Assembly: GCF_020991455.1 (NCBI RefSeq)
Contig: NZ_JAJMOX010000014.1
Span: forward strand, 1 to 64,000
Origin: Flavobacterium sp. JAS
Lineage (GTDB): Bacteria; Bacteroidota; Bacteroidia; Flavobacteriales; Flavobacteriaceae
DNA length: 64,000 nucleotides
Reading direction: 5' to 3'
Under the pieces are notes generated by a model that saw nothing but the letters and a program-made list of their open reading frames with translations, was not told the DNA's origin and ran no database searches. Shown here in pieces: positions 8,072 to 15,296 of the stretch (position 1 is the first letter of the stretch; the number at the start of each line of letters is the position of its first letter). Position numbers and translations under genes: made by a program.

Positions 8072-8917
8072 TTACAAGTTTAGCTTTCTATATTGTAAAG
8101 GAGAGGTTTGTTTTAACTCCTTAAATTTTCTGTTGAAATTTGAGATGTTATTAAAGCCACATAATTCGGCAATTTCTAAAACAGAAAGTTCACTGTTATT
8201 TGCCAGTAGCTTCGAAGCATGCTCAATTCTCACTTCTATTAAAAACTGAAAAAAGGACTTGTTCGTCCGGACTTTAAAATACCGGCAAAAAGCGTTTTTA
8301 GTCATATTGGCAATCGAAGCAATTTCGTCTAGATTTATGTTTTTGCTAAAATTAGTCATTACATGTTCAAATACTGTCTGCATTCGTTTTCCTTCATTAT
8401 CGGTGATTTTTTTATCATATAAATGATTAGACAAAAGTTCTTTGTCGTTGTTTGAAAGCCATTTCAGTATTTCCAGAAACAGAATAAAACGTTGATAATT
8501 GTCGGCTTTTTTTAGTTTTTTGAAAGACTTGGTGATTTTTTTGGGTGCATTATGGACTATAAAGCCATTTTTGCTGCTTTCTAAAAAAGGATGAATATTT
8601 TTGAATGTATTTAAGGAGAAAAAATCTCTTCCAAATGAGTTTGTCGTAAAAAACAAGGTAAGCATAATGGATGGTTCATTTTCGCGTACTTCACTTCTGA
8701 AAACATGAGGTAAATTGCTGCCAATCACCAATATGTCGCCTTCGTTGTAATGCGAAATAGTATCACCGGCAAAAATTGCACCTTCGCCTTTTTCGATAAA
8801 ACTAATCTGAATTTCTTCATGCTGATGAAGTTTGTCATAGAAAACAACTTCTCTATCTTCTTGATATATAAGGGGATCTTCTCCTGATTTAGGGATTTTG
8901 AACGGAAAAACTTTCAT
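8072..8917 (-). CDS. AraC family regulator, candidate activator of the hydroxyproline/collagen-peptide locus
   Basis: The 281-residue protein has an N-terminal cupin sensing domain (about residues 15-95; EIQISFIEKGEGAIFAGD and NEGDILVIGSNLPHVFR) and a C-terminal double helix-turn-helix (about 180-280; LDEIASIANMTKNAFCRYFK and VLEIAELCGFNNISNFNRKFK). It is divergently transcribed from the six-gene hydroxyproline operon. The intergenic region and three further promoters in the locus carry direct repeats with 21-bp spacing, the usual site form for AraC dimers. That this protein binds them, and that hydroxyproline or a related peptide is its ligand, are inferences from position and architecture. 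Confidence 0.88.
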   Translation of the reverse strand: MKVFPFKIPKSGEDPLIYQEDREVVFYDKLHQHEEIQISFIEKGEGAIFAGDTISHYNEGDILVIGSNLPHVFRSEVRENEPSIMLTLFFTTNSFGRDFFSLNTFKNIHPFLESSKNGFIVHNAPKKITKSFKKLKKADNYQRFILFLEILKWLSNNDKELLSNHLYDKKITDNEGKRMQTVFEHVMTNFSKNINLDEIASIANMTKNAFCRYFKVRTNKSFFQFLIEVRIEHASKLLANNSELSVLEIAELCGFNNISNFNRKFKELKQTSPLQYRKLNL

Positions 8918-8938
8918 GGTTAGGTTAGTTAGTTACTT

Positions 8939-8980
8939 CAAATATATTTTATTTTGTAAAAAAAATAGCAATATATTAGT
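8939..8980 (-). promoter_or_regulatory. Promoter of the AraC gene with related half-site
   Basis: Read on the minus strand, TATATTTG (8946-8939) is a perfect TAnnTTTG element 21 bp before the ATG. Upstream, starting at 8980, the minus strand reads ACTAATATATTGCTA, which shares TAATATATTG with the proximal SusC half-site at 17818. The distance to the -7 element is 34 bp, not the 36 bp of the four strong promoters. Autoregulation is possible but weakly supported. Confidence 0.4.
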
Positions 8981-9008
8981 TAGTTTTTTACTTAAATGGG
9001 ATATATAC

Positions 9009-9073
9009 GGTAATATAGTATTATTTTAAGGTAATTTTTAAGTCTCCTGCTTTGTTCAATATAAATAATTTTG
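9009..9073 (+). promoter_or_regulatory. Hydroxyproline operon promoter with tandem AraC-type sites
   Basis: GGTAATATAGTAT starts at 9009 and a second half-site GGTAATTTTTA starts at 9030, exactly 21 bp later. The -7 element TAATTTTG (9066-9073) starts 36 bp after the second half-site. The ATG at 9094 follows after a 20-bp gap. The same 21/36 geometry is found upstream of the SusC, M43 and S37 genes of this locus. Confidence 0.75.
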
Positions 9074-9093
9074 GCCTAATTAAAATCAATATT

Positions 9094-10008
9094 ATGAGTA
9101 TTCAATGGAAAGGCGTTATGCCAGCGGTAACTACAAAATTTACTGCAGATGATAAATTAGACTTCAGAATGTTTGAAGTTAACTTAAAAGCACAACTAGA
9201 CGCAGGTGTAGAAGGAATAATTCTTGGCGGAACTTTAGGAGAAGCCAGCACGCTTTTAGAAGAAGAAAAAAGAGAGTTGGTAAAAGGTACTGTTAGCATG
9301 GTTAACAATCAAGTGCCGGTAATCATGAATATTGCTGAACAAACTACACGCGGAGCAATTTTGGCTGCTAATAAAGCGGAACAAGATGGAGCAAAAGGAT
9401 TGATGATGTTGCCTCCAATGCGTTATAAAGCTTCTGATTATGAAACAGTAGTGTTTTTCTCTGAAGTGGCTAAAAATACTACGCTTCCAATAATGGTTTA
9501 TAATAATCCAATTGATTATAAAATTGAAGTTACATTGGATATGTTCGAAGAAATTTTAAAATTCGATAATATCCAGGCTGTAAAAGAATCAACCAGAGAT
9601 ATTTCTAATGTAACAAGAATGATCAATCGTTTTGGAGATCGTTTAAAAATATTATCGGGAGTTGATACATTGGCTTTAGAAAGTTTATTAATGGGATCTC
9701 ACGGATGGGTTTCTGGTTTAGTAGATGCTTTCCCGAGAGAAACCGTTGCGATTTACAAATTAGCAAAAGCGGGACGAATTGACGAAGCGTTAAAAATATA
9801 CAGATGGTTTTTACCTTTATTAGAATTAGATATTAATTCTTTTTTAGTTCAGAATATCAAGCTTGCTGAAGTAGCAACAGGAATTGGAACAGAAAATGTT
9901 CGTGCACCAAGATTGCCGCTTCGTGGAGCTGAGAGAGAGCACGTTTTAGGAATTATTGCCAGATCATTAGAATCAAGACCGGAATTACCGGATTATAAAA
10001 ATTTGTAA
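9094..10008 (+). CDS. DapA-family lyase, probable 1-pyrroline-4-hydroxy-2-carboxylate deaminase
   Basis: This is a 304-residue member of the dihydrodipicolinate synthase/N-acetylneuraminate lyase family. It has the GGTLGEASTL loop, Tyr136 (in MVYNNP) and the Schiff-base Lys164 (in QAVKEST). Next to hydroxyproline epimerase, D-hydroxyproline dehydrogenase and ketoglutarate-semialdehyde dehydrogenase genes, the likely reaction is deamination and dehydration of 1-pyrroline-4-hydroxy-2-carboxylate to 2-oxoglutarate semialdehyde. The start at 9094 was chosen because the fold begins at MSIQWKGVMPAVTT and the in-frame ATG at 9052 lies upstream of the predicted -7 element. It could instead be another pyruvate-type lyase, but the neighbours argue against this. 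Confidence 0.85.
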   Translation: MSIQWKGVMPAVTTKFTADDKLDFRMFEVNLKAQLDAGVEGIILGGTLGEASTLLEEEKRELVKGTVSMVNNQVPVIMNIAEQTTRGAILAANKAEQDGAKGLMMLPPMRYKASDYETVVFFSEVAKNTTLPIMVYNNPIDYKIEVTLDMFEEILKFDNIQAVKESTRDISNVTRMINRFGDRLKILSGVDTLALESLLMGSHGWVSGLVDAFPRETVAIYKLAKAGRIDEALKIYRWFLPLLELDINSFLVQNIKLAEVATGIGTENVRAPRLPLRGAEREHVLGIIARSLESRPELPDYKNL

Positions 10009-10087
10009 TCATAGGCTGATACAATTGGTTTTACAAGTTTCTTCTTTTAAGAATTGTAAAGTATTTATTCAAAAAACAAAAAGAGAT

Positions 10088-11671
10088 ATGATTACAGGAA
10101 AAAATTACGTGGGAAATACACTTAAAGCTGCCGGAGAAAAAACATTCAAAACATTTAATCCGCAGTTAGATAAGGAAAATCCTTGGGTTTTTACAGAAGC
10201 AACTCAAGAAGAAATAGAAGAAGCTGTTACGTTGGCCAATCAGGCTTTTGGGACTTATAAGAATTGTTCCGGTCTTGAAAAAGCAGTTTTTTTAAATGCT
10301 ATTGCAGACGAAGTTTTAGCTTTAGGAGATAATTTGTTAGTGCAGTATTGCAGTGAATCCGGTTTTCCAATGGGTCGAGCAGAGGGGGAACGAGGCAGGA
10401 TGGTCGGACAATTACGTTCGTTTGCTCAAATGCTTACCGAAGGGAGCTGGGTTCAGGCTGCAATTGACACTGCAATAACAGACAGGGTTCCTGCTCCAAA
10501 AGAAGATTTGCGAAAAATGATGGTGCCATTAGGTCCTGTTGTAGTTTTTGGATCGAGTAATTTTCCGTTTGCATTTTCAACAGCCGGAGGTGATACCGCT
10601 TCAGCTTTAGCGTCGGGTTGTCCTGTAATTGTAAAAAGTCACTCGATGCATGTTGGTACTGGCGAAATGGTAGCTTCTGCAATTCTTAAAGCTGCCGAAA
10701 AAACAAATATGCCAAATGGAGTTTTCTCTAATCTTGTTGGAGGCGGAACAACTCTTGGCGCTAGTTTGGTAAAACATCCGTTGGTAAAAGCAGTTGGTTT
10801 TACAGGAAGTATTCGTGCCGGAAGAGCTTTGTTTGATCTTGCAGCACAGCGTCCAGAACCAATTCCGGTTTTTGCCGAAATGGGAAGTGTGAATCCGGTA
10901 GTTTTTCTGCCAAAAGCATTAGAAGTAAACAGTCAAAAATGGGCAACGGCTTATGCAGGATCAATTACCCTTGGCGCAGGTCAGTTTTGTACCAATCCAG
11001 GATTATTATTTGGAATTAAGGGAGCTGAATTAAATAAATTTGCAGAAGAATTGGCAAAAGCCATTGAAAAAATTGAACCATTTTGTATGTTGCATCCATC
11101 AATGAAAAATAGTTTTGAGGAAGGTGCAGCAACAATGATTGCTCAAAATGGAGTTTCGAAAATTGCTGAATACAAAGGCGAAGCAGCTCCTAATTATGGA
11201 GTTCAGAAGGTTTTGACGGTAGATGGTAAAACTTTTTTAGAGAATAAAACATTAAGTCATGAGGTTTTCGGACCTGTTTCAATAGTTGTACAATGCGATA
11301 ATGAAGAGCAGTTACTGAAAATTGTCAATCAATTAGACGGGCAATTGACAGGAACAATTATCGGAGAGTCAGACGAATTGAAAGATTATAATAAACTGAT
11401 CGCGGCAATGCAAAACCGAGTTGGGCGCTTGATTTTTAATGGCGTTCCTACAGGAGTTGAAGTTTGTCCGGCAATGATTCACGGAGGCCCTTATCCGGCT
11501 TCTTCTGATTCTAGATTTACGGCAGTTGGAATTCATTCTGTATACCGTTGGGTACGACCATTTAGTTATCAAAACTGGCCAAATGAGTTATTACCGGCAG
11601 AATTACAAAACGAAAATCCATTGCAAATTTTAAGAACGCTAAATAATATTCAAACGAAATCTCAGGTATAA
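10088..11671 (+). CDS. 2,5-dioxovalerate (2-oxoglutarate semialdehyde) dehydrogenase
   Basis: This aldehyde dehydrogenase of 527 residues is the size of the ketoglutarate-semialdehyde dehydrogenase subgroup. The catalytic Cys301 lies in AGQFCTNPG and the general-base Glu264 in VFAEMGSVNP; the cofactor-site GFTGSIRAGRAL is also present. It should oxidise 2-oxoglutarate semialdehyde to 2-oxoglutarate with NAD(P)+, the final step of hydroxyproline catabolism. The start at 10088 (MITGKNYVGN) fits the family; an upstream in-frame ATG at 10025 would add 21 residues with no homology-like features. The stop is 2 bp before the epimerase ATG. Confidence 0.9.
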   Translation: MITGKNYVGNTLKAAGEKTFKTFNPQLDKENPWVFTEATQEEIEEAVTLANQAFGTYKNCSGLEKAVFLNAIADEVLALGDNLLVQYCSESGFPMGRAEGERGRMVGQLRSFAQMLTEGSWVQAAIDTAITDRVPAPKEDLRKMMVPLGPVVVFGSSNFPFAFSTAGGDTASALASGCPVIVKSHSMHVGTGEMVASAILKAAEKTNMPNGVFSNLVGGGTTLGASLVKHPLVKAVGFTGSIRAGRALFDLAAQRPEPIPVFAEMGSVNPVVFLPKALEVNSQKWATAYAGSITLGAGQFCTNPGLLFGIKGAELNKFAEELAKAIEKIEPFCMLHPSMKNSFEEGAATMIAQNGVSKIAEYKGEAAPNYGVQKVLTVDGKTFLENKTLSHEVFGPVSIVVQCDNEEQLLKIVNQLDGQLTGTIIGESDELKDYNKLIAAMQNRVGRLIFNGVPTGVEVCPAMIHGGPYPASSDSRFTAVGIHSVYRWVRPFSYQNWPNELLPAELQNENPLQILRTLNNIQTKSQV

Positions 11672-11673
11672 TA

Positions 11674-12684
11674 ATGGCAAAGAAAACTTTTTTTTGTGTA
11701 GATGCACACACTTGCGGAAACCCTGTGAGAGTTGTGGCTGGCGGAGGACCAAATTTGGTTGGTGCTAATATGAGCGAAAAACGTCAGCATTTTTTAAAAG
11801 AATTTGATTGGATTCGCAAAGGATTAATGTTTGAACCTCGCGGTCATGATATGATGAGCGGGAGTATTTTATATCCGCCAAGTAATCCGGATAATGATTT
11901 TGGAATTTTGTTTATCGAAACTTCCGGCTGTCTGCCAATGTGCGGTCACGGAACAATTGGTACTATTACAATTGCCATTGAAGAAGGTTTAATTACGCCA
12001 AAAGTACCCGGAAAAATAAAAATGGAAGCCCCTGCAGGTTTGGTAAATATCGAATACCAACAAACCGCTGGAAAAGTTGACTGGGTTCGTTTGACCAATG
12101 TAAAATCATATTTAGCAGCTGAAGGTTTAACTATCGATTGTCCTGAATTGGGCGAGATTACTTTTGATGTTGCTTACGGCGGAAATTATTATGCGATTGT
12201 AGATCCGCAGAAAAATTTCTCAGGAGTTCAGGATTTTACAGCCAGCAAAATTATTCAGTTTAGTCAGGAAGTCCGTAAAAGAATCAACGAGAAATATCCG
12301 GATTATTTTATTCATCCGCAAAATGATACCATCCGCGATGTGAGCCACATGTTATGGACGGGCGAACCTCTTGATCCAAGTTCATCCGGAAGAAATGCAG
12401 TTTTTTACGGCGACAAAGCCATAGATCGTTCGCCTTGCGGTACCGGAACTTCGGCGAGAATTGCTCAGTTGCATGCAAAAGGAAAGCTTAAAAAAGGTGA
12501 AGATTTTATTCACGAAAGTTATATAGGCAGTAAATTTATTGGTAGAGTCGAAGAAGAAACTTCTATTGGTGAAATTGCTGCAATTGTGCCAAGCATTCAG
12601 GGCTGGGCAAAAGTATACGGTTACAATACAATCATGATAGACGAATCAGATGATCCGTATGCACATGGTTTTCAGGTGATTTAA
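11674..12684 (+). CDS. 4-hydroxyproline 2-epimerase (proline racemase family)
   Basis: This enzyme interconverts trans-4-hydroxy-L-proline and cis-4-hydroxy-D-proline without cofactor. The 336-residue protein has the two-cysteine active site of true racemases/epimerases: Cys90 in LPMCGHGTIG and Cys256 in DRSPCGTGTSAR. The second Cys separates it from the family members that are dehydratases (Thr at that position). Its place next to the dehydrogenase, deaminase and semialdehyde dehydrogenase supports a hydroxyproline rather than a proline substrate. It is followed by a strong hairpin before the next gene. Confidence 0.9.
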   Translation: MAKKTFFCVDAHTCGNPVRVVAGGGPNLVGANMSEKRQHFLKEFDWIRKGLMFEPRGHDMMSGSILYPPSNPDNDFGILFIETSGCLPMCGHGTIGTITIAIEEGLITPKVPGKIKMEAPAGLVNIEYQQTAGKVDWVRLTNVKSYLAAEGLTIDCPELGEITFDVAYGGNYYAIVDPQKNFSGVQDFTASKIIQFSQEVRKRINEKYPDYFIHPQNDTIRDVSHMLWTGEPLDPSSSGRNAVFYGDKAIDRSPCGTGTSARIAQLHAKGKLKKGEDFIHESYIGSKFIGRVEEETSIGEIAAIVPSIQGWAKVYGYNTIMIDESDDPYAHGFQVI

Positions 12685-12702
12685 AAACTAATAAAAAATT
12701 TG

Positions 12703-12746
12703 ATTCATTGAAGGAAGAAATAGTAACTTCCTTCAATGAATTTTTT
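12703..12746 (+). terminator. Strong hairpin with T-run inside the hydroxyproline operon
   Basis: ATTCATTGAAGGAAG (12703-12717) and CTTCCTTCAATGAAT (12727-12741) form a perfect 15-bp stem with a 9-nt loop, ending in TTTTTT. It has the form of an intrinsic terminator yet sits between the epimerase and dehydrogenase genes on the same strand. It may cause partial termination, or protect the 3' end of the upstream message. Confidence 0.75.
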
Positions 12747-12758
12747 AATTCTGTATAA

Positions 12759-13994
12759 ATGAAAAAAGTAAGTATAATTGGAGGAGGAATAATTGGTCTG
12801 TGTTCAGCCTATTATCTTGCTAAAGAAGGTTTTGAGGTAACCATTTTTGATCAATCTGCGATGGATGACGGTTGTTCTTATGGAAACGCAGGAATGATAG
12901 TTCCGTCGCATATAATTCCGCTGGCGCAACCCGGCATGATTGCGCAAGGAATGAAATGGATGTTTAATAGTCAAAGTCCGTTTTATGTAAAACCAAGATT
13001 AGATGCTGATTTAATCAAATGGGGATTGCAATTCTACAAACACGCAAATGCAAAACATGTAGAAAAAGCAATGCCGGCATTACGAGATTTATCTTTGTTG
13101 AGTAAAGAGTTGTATCAGGATTTTGCTAAAAATAATAATTCTTTTTTCTATGAAGAAAAAGGACTTTTAATGTTGTACAAAACAGAAAAAGTGGGACACG
13201 AAATGTTTCTTGAAGGAAGAGAAGCAGAAAAAATGGGATTGAAGGTTGATTATCTTTCGGCGGAAGCCGTTGCAAAATTAGAAAAAGGAACAAAAACAGA
13301 TGTTCAGGGTGGTGTTCATTATACAGGTGATGCGCATTTATATCCTCAAAAATTTATGCAATTTATAAAGCAGGAATTAGAACAATTGAAGGTCGAAATA
13401 CATCCGGCAACAATGGTGCAGGATTTTGTTTTTGATAAAAATAAAATCACCAAAATTGTAACCAGCAAAGGTACATTTGCTACAGACGAGGTAGTTTTGG
13501 CAGCAGGTTCATGGAGTCCTTTATTGGCGAAGAAAACAGGAATTTCAATTTCAATCCTTCCGGGAAAAGGCTACAGTTTTACCTTAAAAGATAAAAGCCA
13601 TAAACCATCAATTCCATCTATTTTATGTGAAGGAAAAGTAGCGGTAACGCCTATGAATAATGATATTCGTTTTGGAGGCACTATGGAAATCACACACACC
13701 GGAGATACTAAAATCAATAAAAACAGACTACAGGGAATTGTAAACAGTATAAACGAGTTTTACCCTGAAATGAAAATAGGAATGCCTGAAGAACAAGAAA
13801 CCTGGTTTGGATTCAGACCTTGCACACCTTCCGGAATGCCAATTATTTCGCGTGCAGAAAAAGTTGTAAATTTGACTTTCGCAACCGGACACGCCATGAT
13901 GGGTTTAAGTCTTGCGCCGGCAACAGGAAAAGTAATTACAGAGATTATTTCTGGTAAAACGACTTCTGTTGATACAAAAATGTTTCAATTATAA
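12759..13994 (+). CDS. FAD-dependent D-amino acid oxidoreductase, probable D-hydroxyproline dehydrogenase
   Basis: The 411-residue protein of the DAO/DadA family has an N-terminal dinucleotide-binding motif IIGGGIIGLCSAYYLA (residues about 5-20), a central DEVVLAAGSWSPLLA, and a C-terminal WFGFRPCTPSGMPIIS plus NLTFATGHAMMGLSLAP that close the FAD site. In this operon it should oxidise cis-4-hydroxy-D-proline to 1-pyrroline-4-hydroxy-2-carboxylate, passing electrons to the respiratory chain or another acceptor. It is a single-subunit type, unlike the multi-subunit enzymes of some proteobacteria. A strong hairpin precedes it, so its level may differ from that of the epimerase. Confidence 0.85.
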   Translation: MKKVSIIGGGIIGLCSAYYLAKEGFEVTIFDQSAMDDGCSYGNAGMIVPSHIIPLAQPGMIAQGMKWMFNSQSPFYVKPRLDADLIKWGLQFYKHANAKHVEKAMPALRDLSLLSKELYQDFAKNNNSFFYEEKGLLMLYKTEKVGHEMFLEGREAEKMGLKVDYLSAEAVAKLEKGTKTDVQGGVHYTGDAHLYPQKFMQFIKQELEQLKVEIHPATMVQDFVFDKNKITKIVTSKGTFATDEVVLAAGSWSPLLAKKTGISISILPGKGYSFTLKDKSHKPSIPSILCEGKVAVTPMNNDIRFGGTMEITHTGDTKINKNRLQGIVNSINEFYPEMKIGMPEEQETWFGFRPCTPSGMPIISRAEKVVNLTFATGHAMMGLSLAPATGKVITEIISGKTTSVDTKMFQL

Positions 13995-13997
13995 AAG

Positions 13998-15293
13998 ATG
14001 AGATACGATTCAATTCCAGTTTCTTTGTTTGAGAAGAACCGAAAAAGGTTTATCGAAAAGATGCAAAATAACAGTTTGGCAATTTTAACATCAAATGATG
14101 TAATGCCCAATAACGCAGACGATGTAATGGGTTTTGCGCAAAATAATGATTTGTTTTATTTGTCAGGAATTGAGCAGGATGAAACTATTTTAGTACTTTA
14201 TCCTGATGCTTTTAAAGAAGAAAACCGAGCAATTTTATTTGTAAAAGAAGTTAGTGAGCACACTTTAATCTGGGAAGGAGATTTTCTGACCAAAGAAAAA
14301 GTTTCGGCCATATCAGGAATTAAAAATGTGAAATGGATTCACGAATTCGAAAAGACAATTCAACTTTTTGCATTTGAAGTAGATGCAATTTATTTAGGAC
14401 ATAACGAGCATATTAAAAGAGTAACTTCAGAAATGAATACACGTCAGGATCGAATGATTCAGTGGTGCAAACAAAAATATCCGTTGCATCAATACGAGCG
14501 TGTTGCTAAAATTACAAGAGAATTGCGCCCGGTAAAATCTGAGGAAGAAATCGATTTGATTCGGAAAGCAATTTCGATAAGCGTCAAAGGATTTAAAGGG
14601 CTTTTGAATGCCGTAAAACCCAATGTAAAAGAATACGAATTGGAAGCCGAACTGGCTTATCAATATATTAAAAATGGAGGAAATCGTCATGCATTTAAAC
14701 CTATTATAGCTTCTGGTAAAAATGCCTGTGCACTTCATTACAATACCAATGATTCTGTTTGTCGTGATGGCGAAATGATTTTGGTAGATTTTGGTGTTTG
14801 TTATGCCAATTATAATTCAGATACTACACGTTGTCTTCCGGTAAACGGAAAATTTTCAGCACGTCAGAGAGAAGTTTACGAGTCCGTTTTATATTGTTTG
14901 AAAGAAGGCTCTAAATTTTTGAAACCCGGAGTTCTGTCAAAAGATTATGAATTGCAAATGGCAAGTCTGATCGAAACAGAATTGGTTAAACTGAAGTTGA
15001 TTACTAAAGAAGAAATTTCTGCTCAGGATCCTCAAAGTCCAGCTTATAAAAAATATTTCATGCACGGAACAGCACATTTTTTAGGACTTGATGTTCATGA
15101 TGTCGGTTTGTATTCAAAACCTTTCGAAAAAGGAATGGTCTTAACTTGCGAGCCCGGAATTTACATCAGAGAAGAAGGAATTGGCTGCCGATTAGAAAAC
15201 GATTATCTGCTGACAGAGAACGGAAATATCAATTTATCAGAAGAACTGCCAATTGAAATTATAGAAATAGAATTACTAATTAACACCAAATAA
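13998..15293 (+). CDS. Xaa-Pro aminopeptidase (M24B)
   Basis: This metallopeptidase removes an N-terminal residue that precedes proline. The 431-residue protein has an AMP_N domain (residues about 1-140) and a pita-bread catalytic domain with the dinuclear metal ligands visible in VDFGVCYANYNSDTTRC (two Asp), MHGTAHFLGLDVHDVG (His), CEPGIYIREEG (Glu) and GCRLENDYLL (Glu). There is no signal peptide, so it acts in the cytoplasm. It starts 3 bp after the dehydrogenase stop and ends 3 bp before the dipeptidyl peptidase gene, tying proline-peptide hydrolysis to hydroxyproline catabolism. A second M24 enzyme lies at 27422-28642. Confidence 0.92.
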   Translation: MRYDSIPVSLFEKNRKRFIEKMQNNSLAILTSNDVMPNNADDVMGFAQNNDLFYLSGIEQDETILVLYPDAFKEENRAILFVKEVSEHTLIWEGDFLTKEKVSAISGIKNVKWIHEFEKTIQLFAFEVDAIYLGHNEHIKRVTSEMNTRQDRMIQWCKQKYPLHQYERVAKITRELRPVKSEEEIDLIRKAISISVKGFKGLLNAVKPNVKEYELEAELAYQYIKNGGNRHAFKPIIASGKNACALHYNTNDSVCRDGEMILVDFGVCYANYNSDTTRCLPVNGKFSARQREVYESVLYCLKEGSKFLKPGVLSKDYELQMASLIETELVKLKLITKEEISAQDPQSPAYKKYFMHGTAHFLGLDVHDVGLYSKPFEKGMVLTCEPGIYIREEGIGCRLENDYLLTENGNINLSEELPIEIIEIELLINTK

Positions 15294-15296
15294 ACC

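Noticed and set aside
9052..9093. Upstream start for the DapA-family gene (14 extra residues)
   Set aside because: The extra codons overlap the predicted -7 element at 9066-9073 and are not part of the family fold.
11674..12684. Trans-3-hydroxyproline dehydratase as identity of the proline-racemase-family gene
   Set aside because: Both catalytic cysteines (90 and 256) are present; dehydratases of this family have Thr at the second position.
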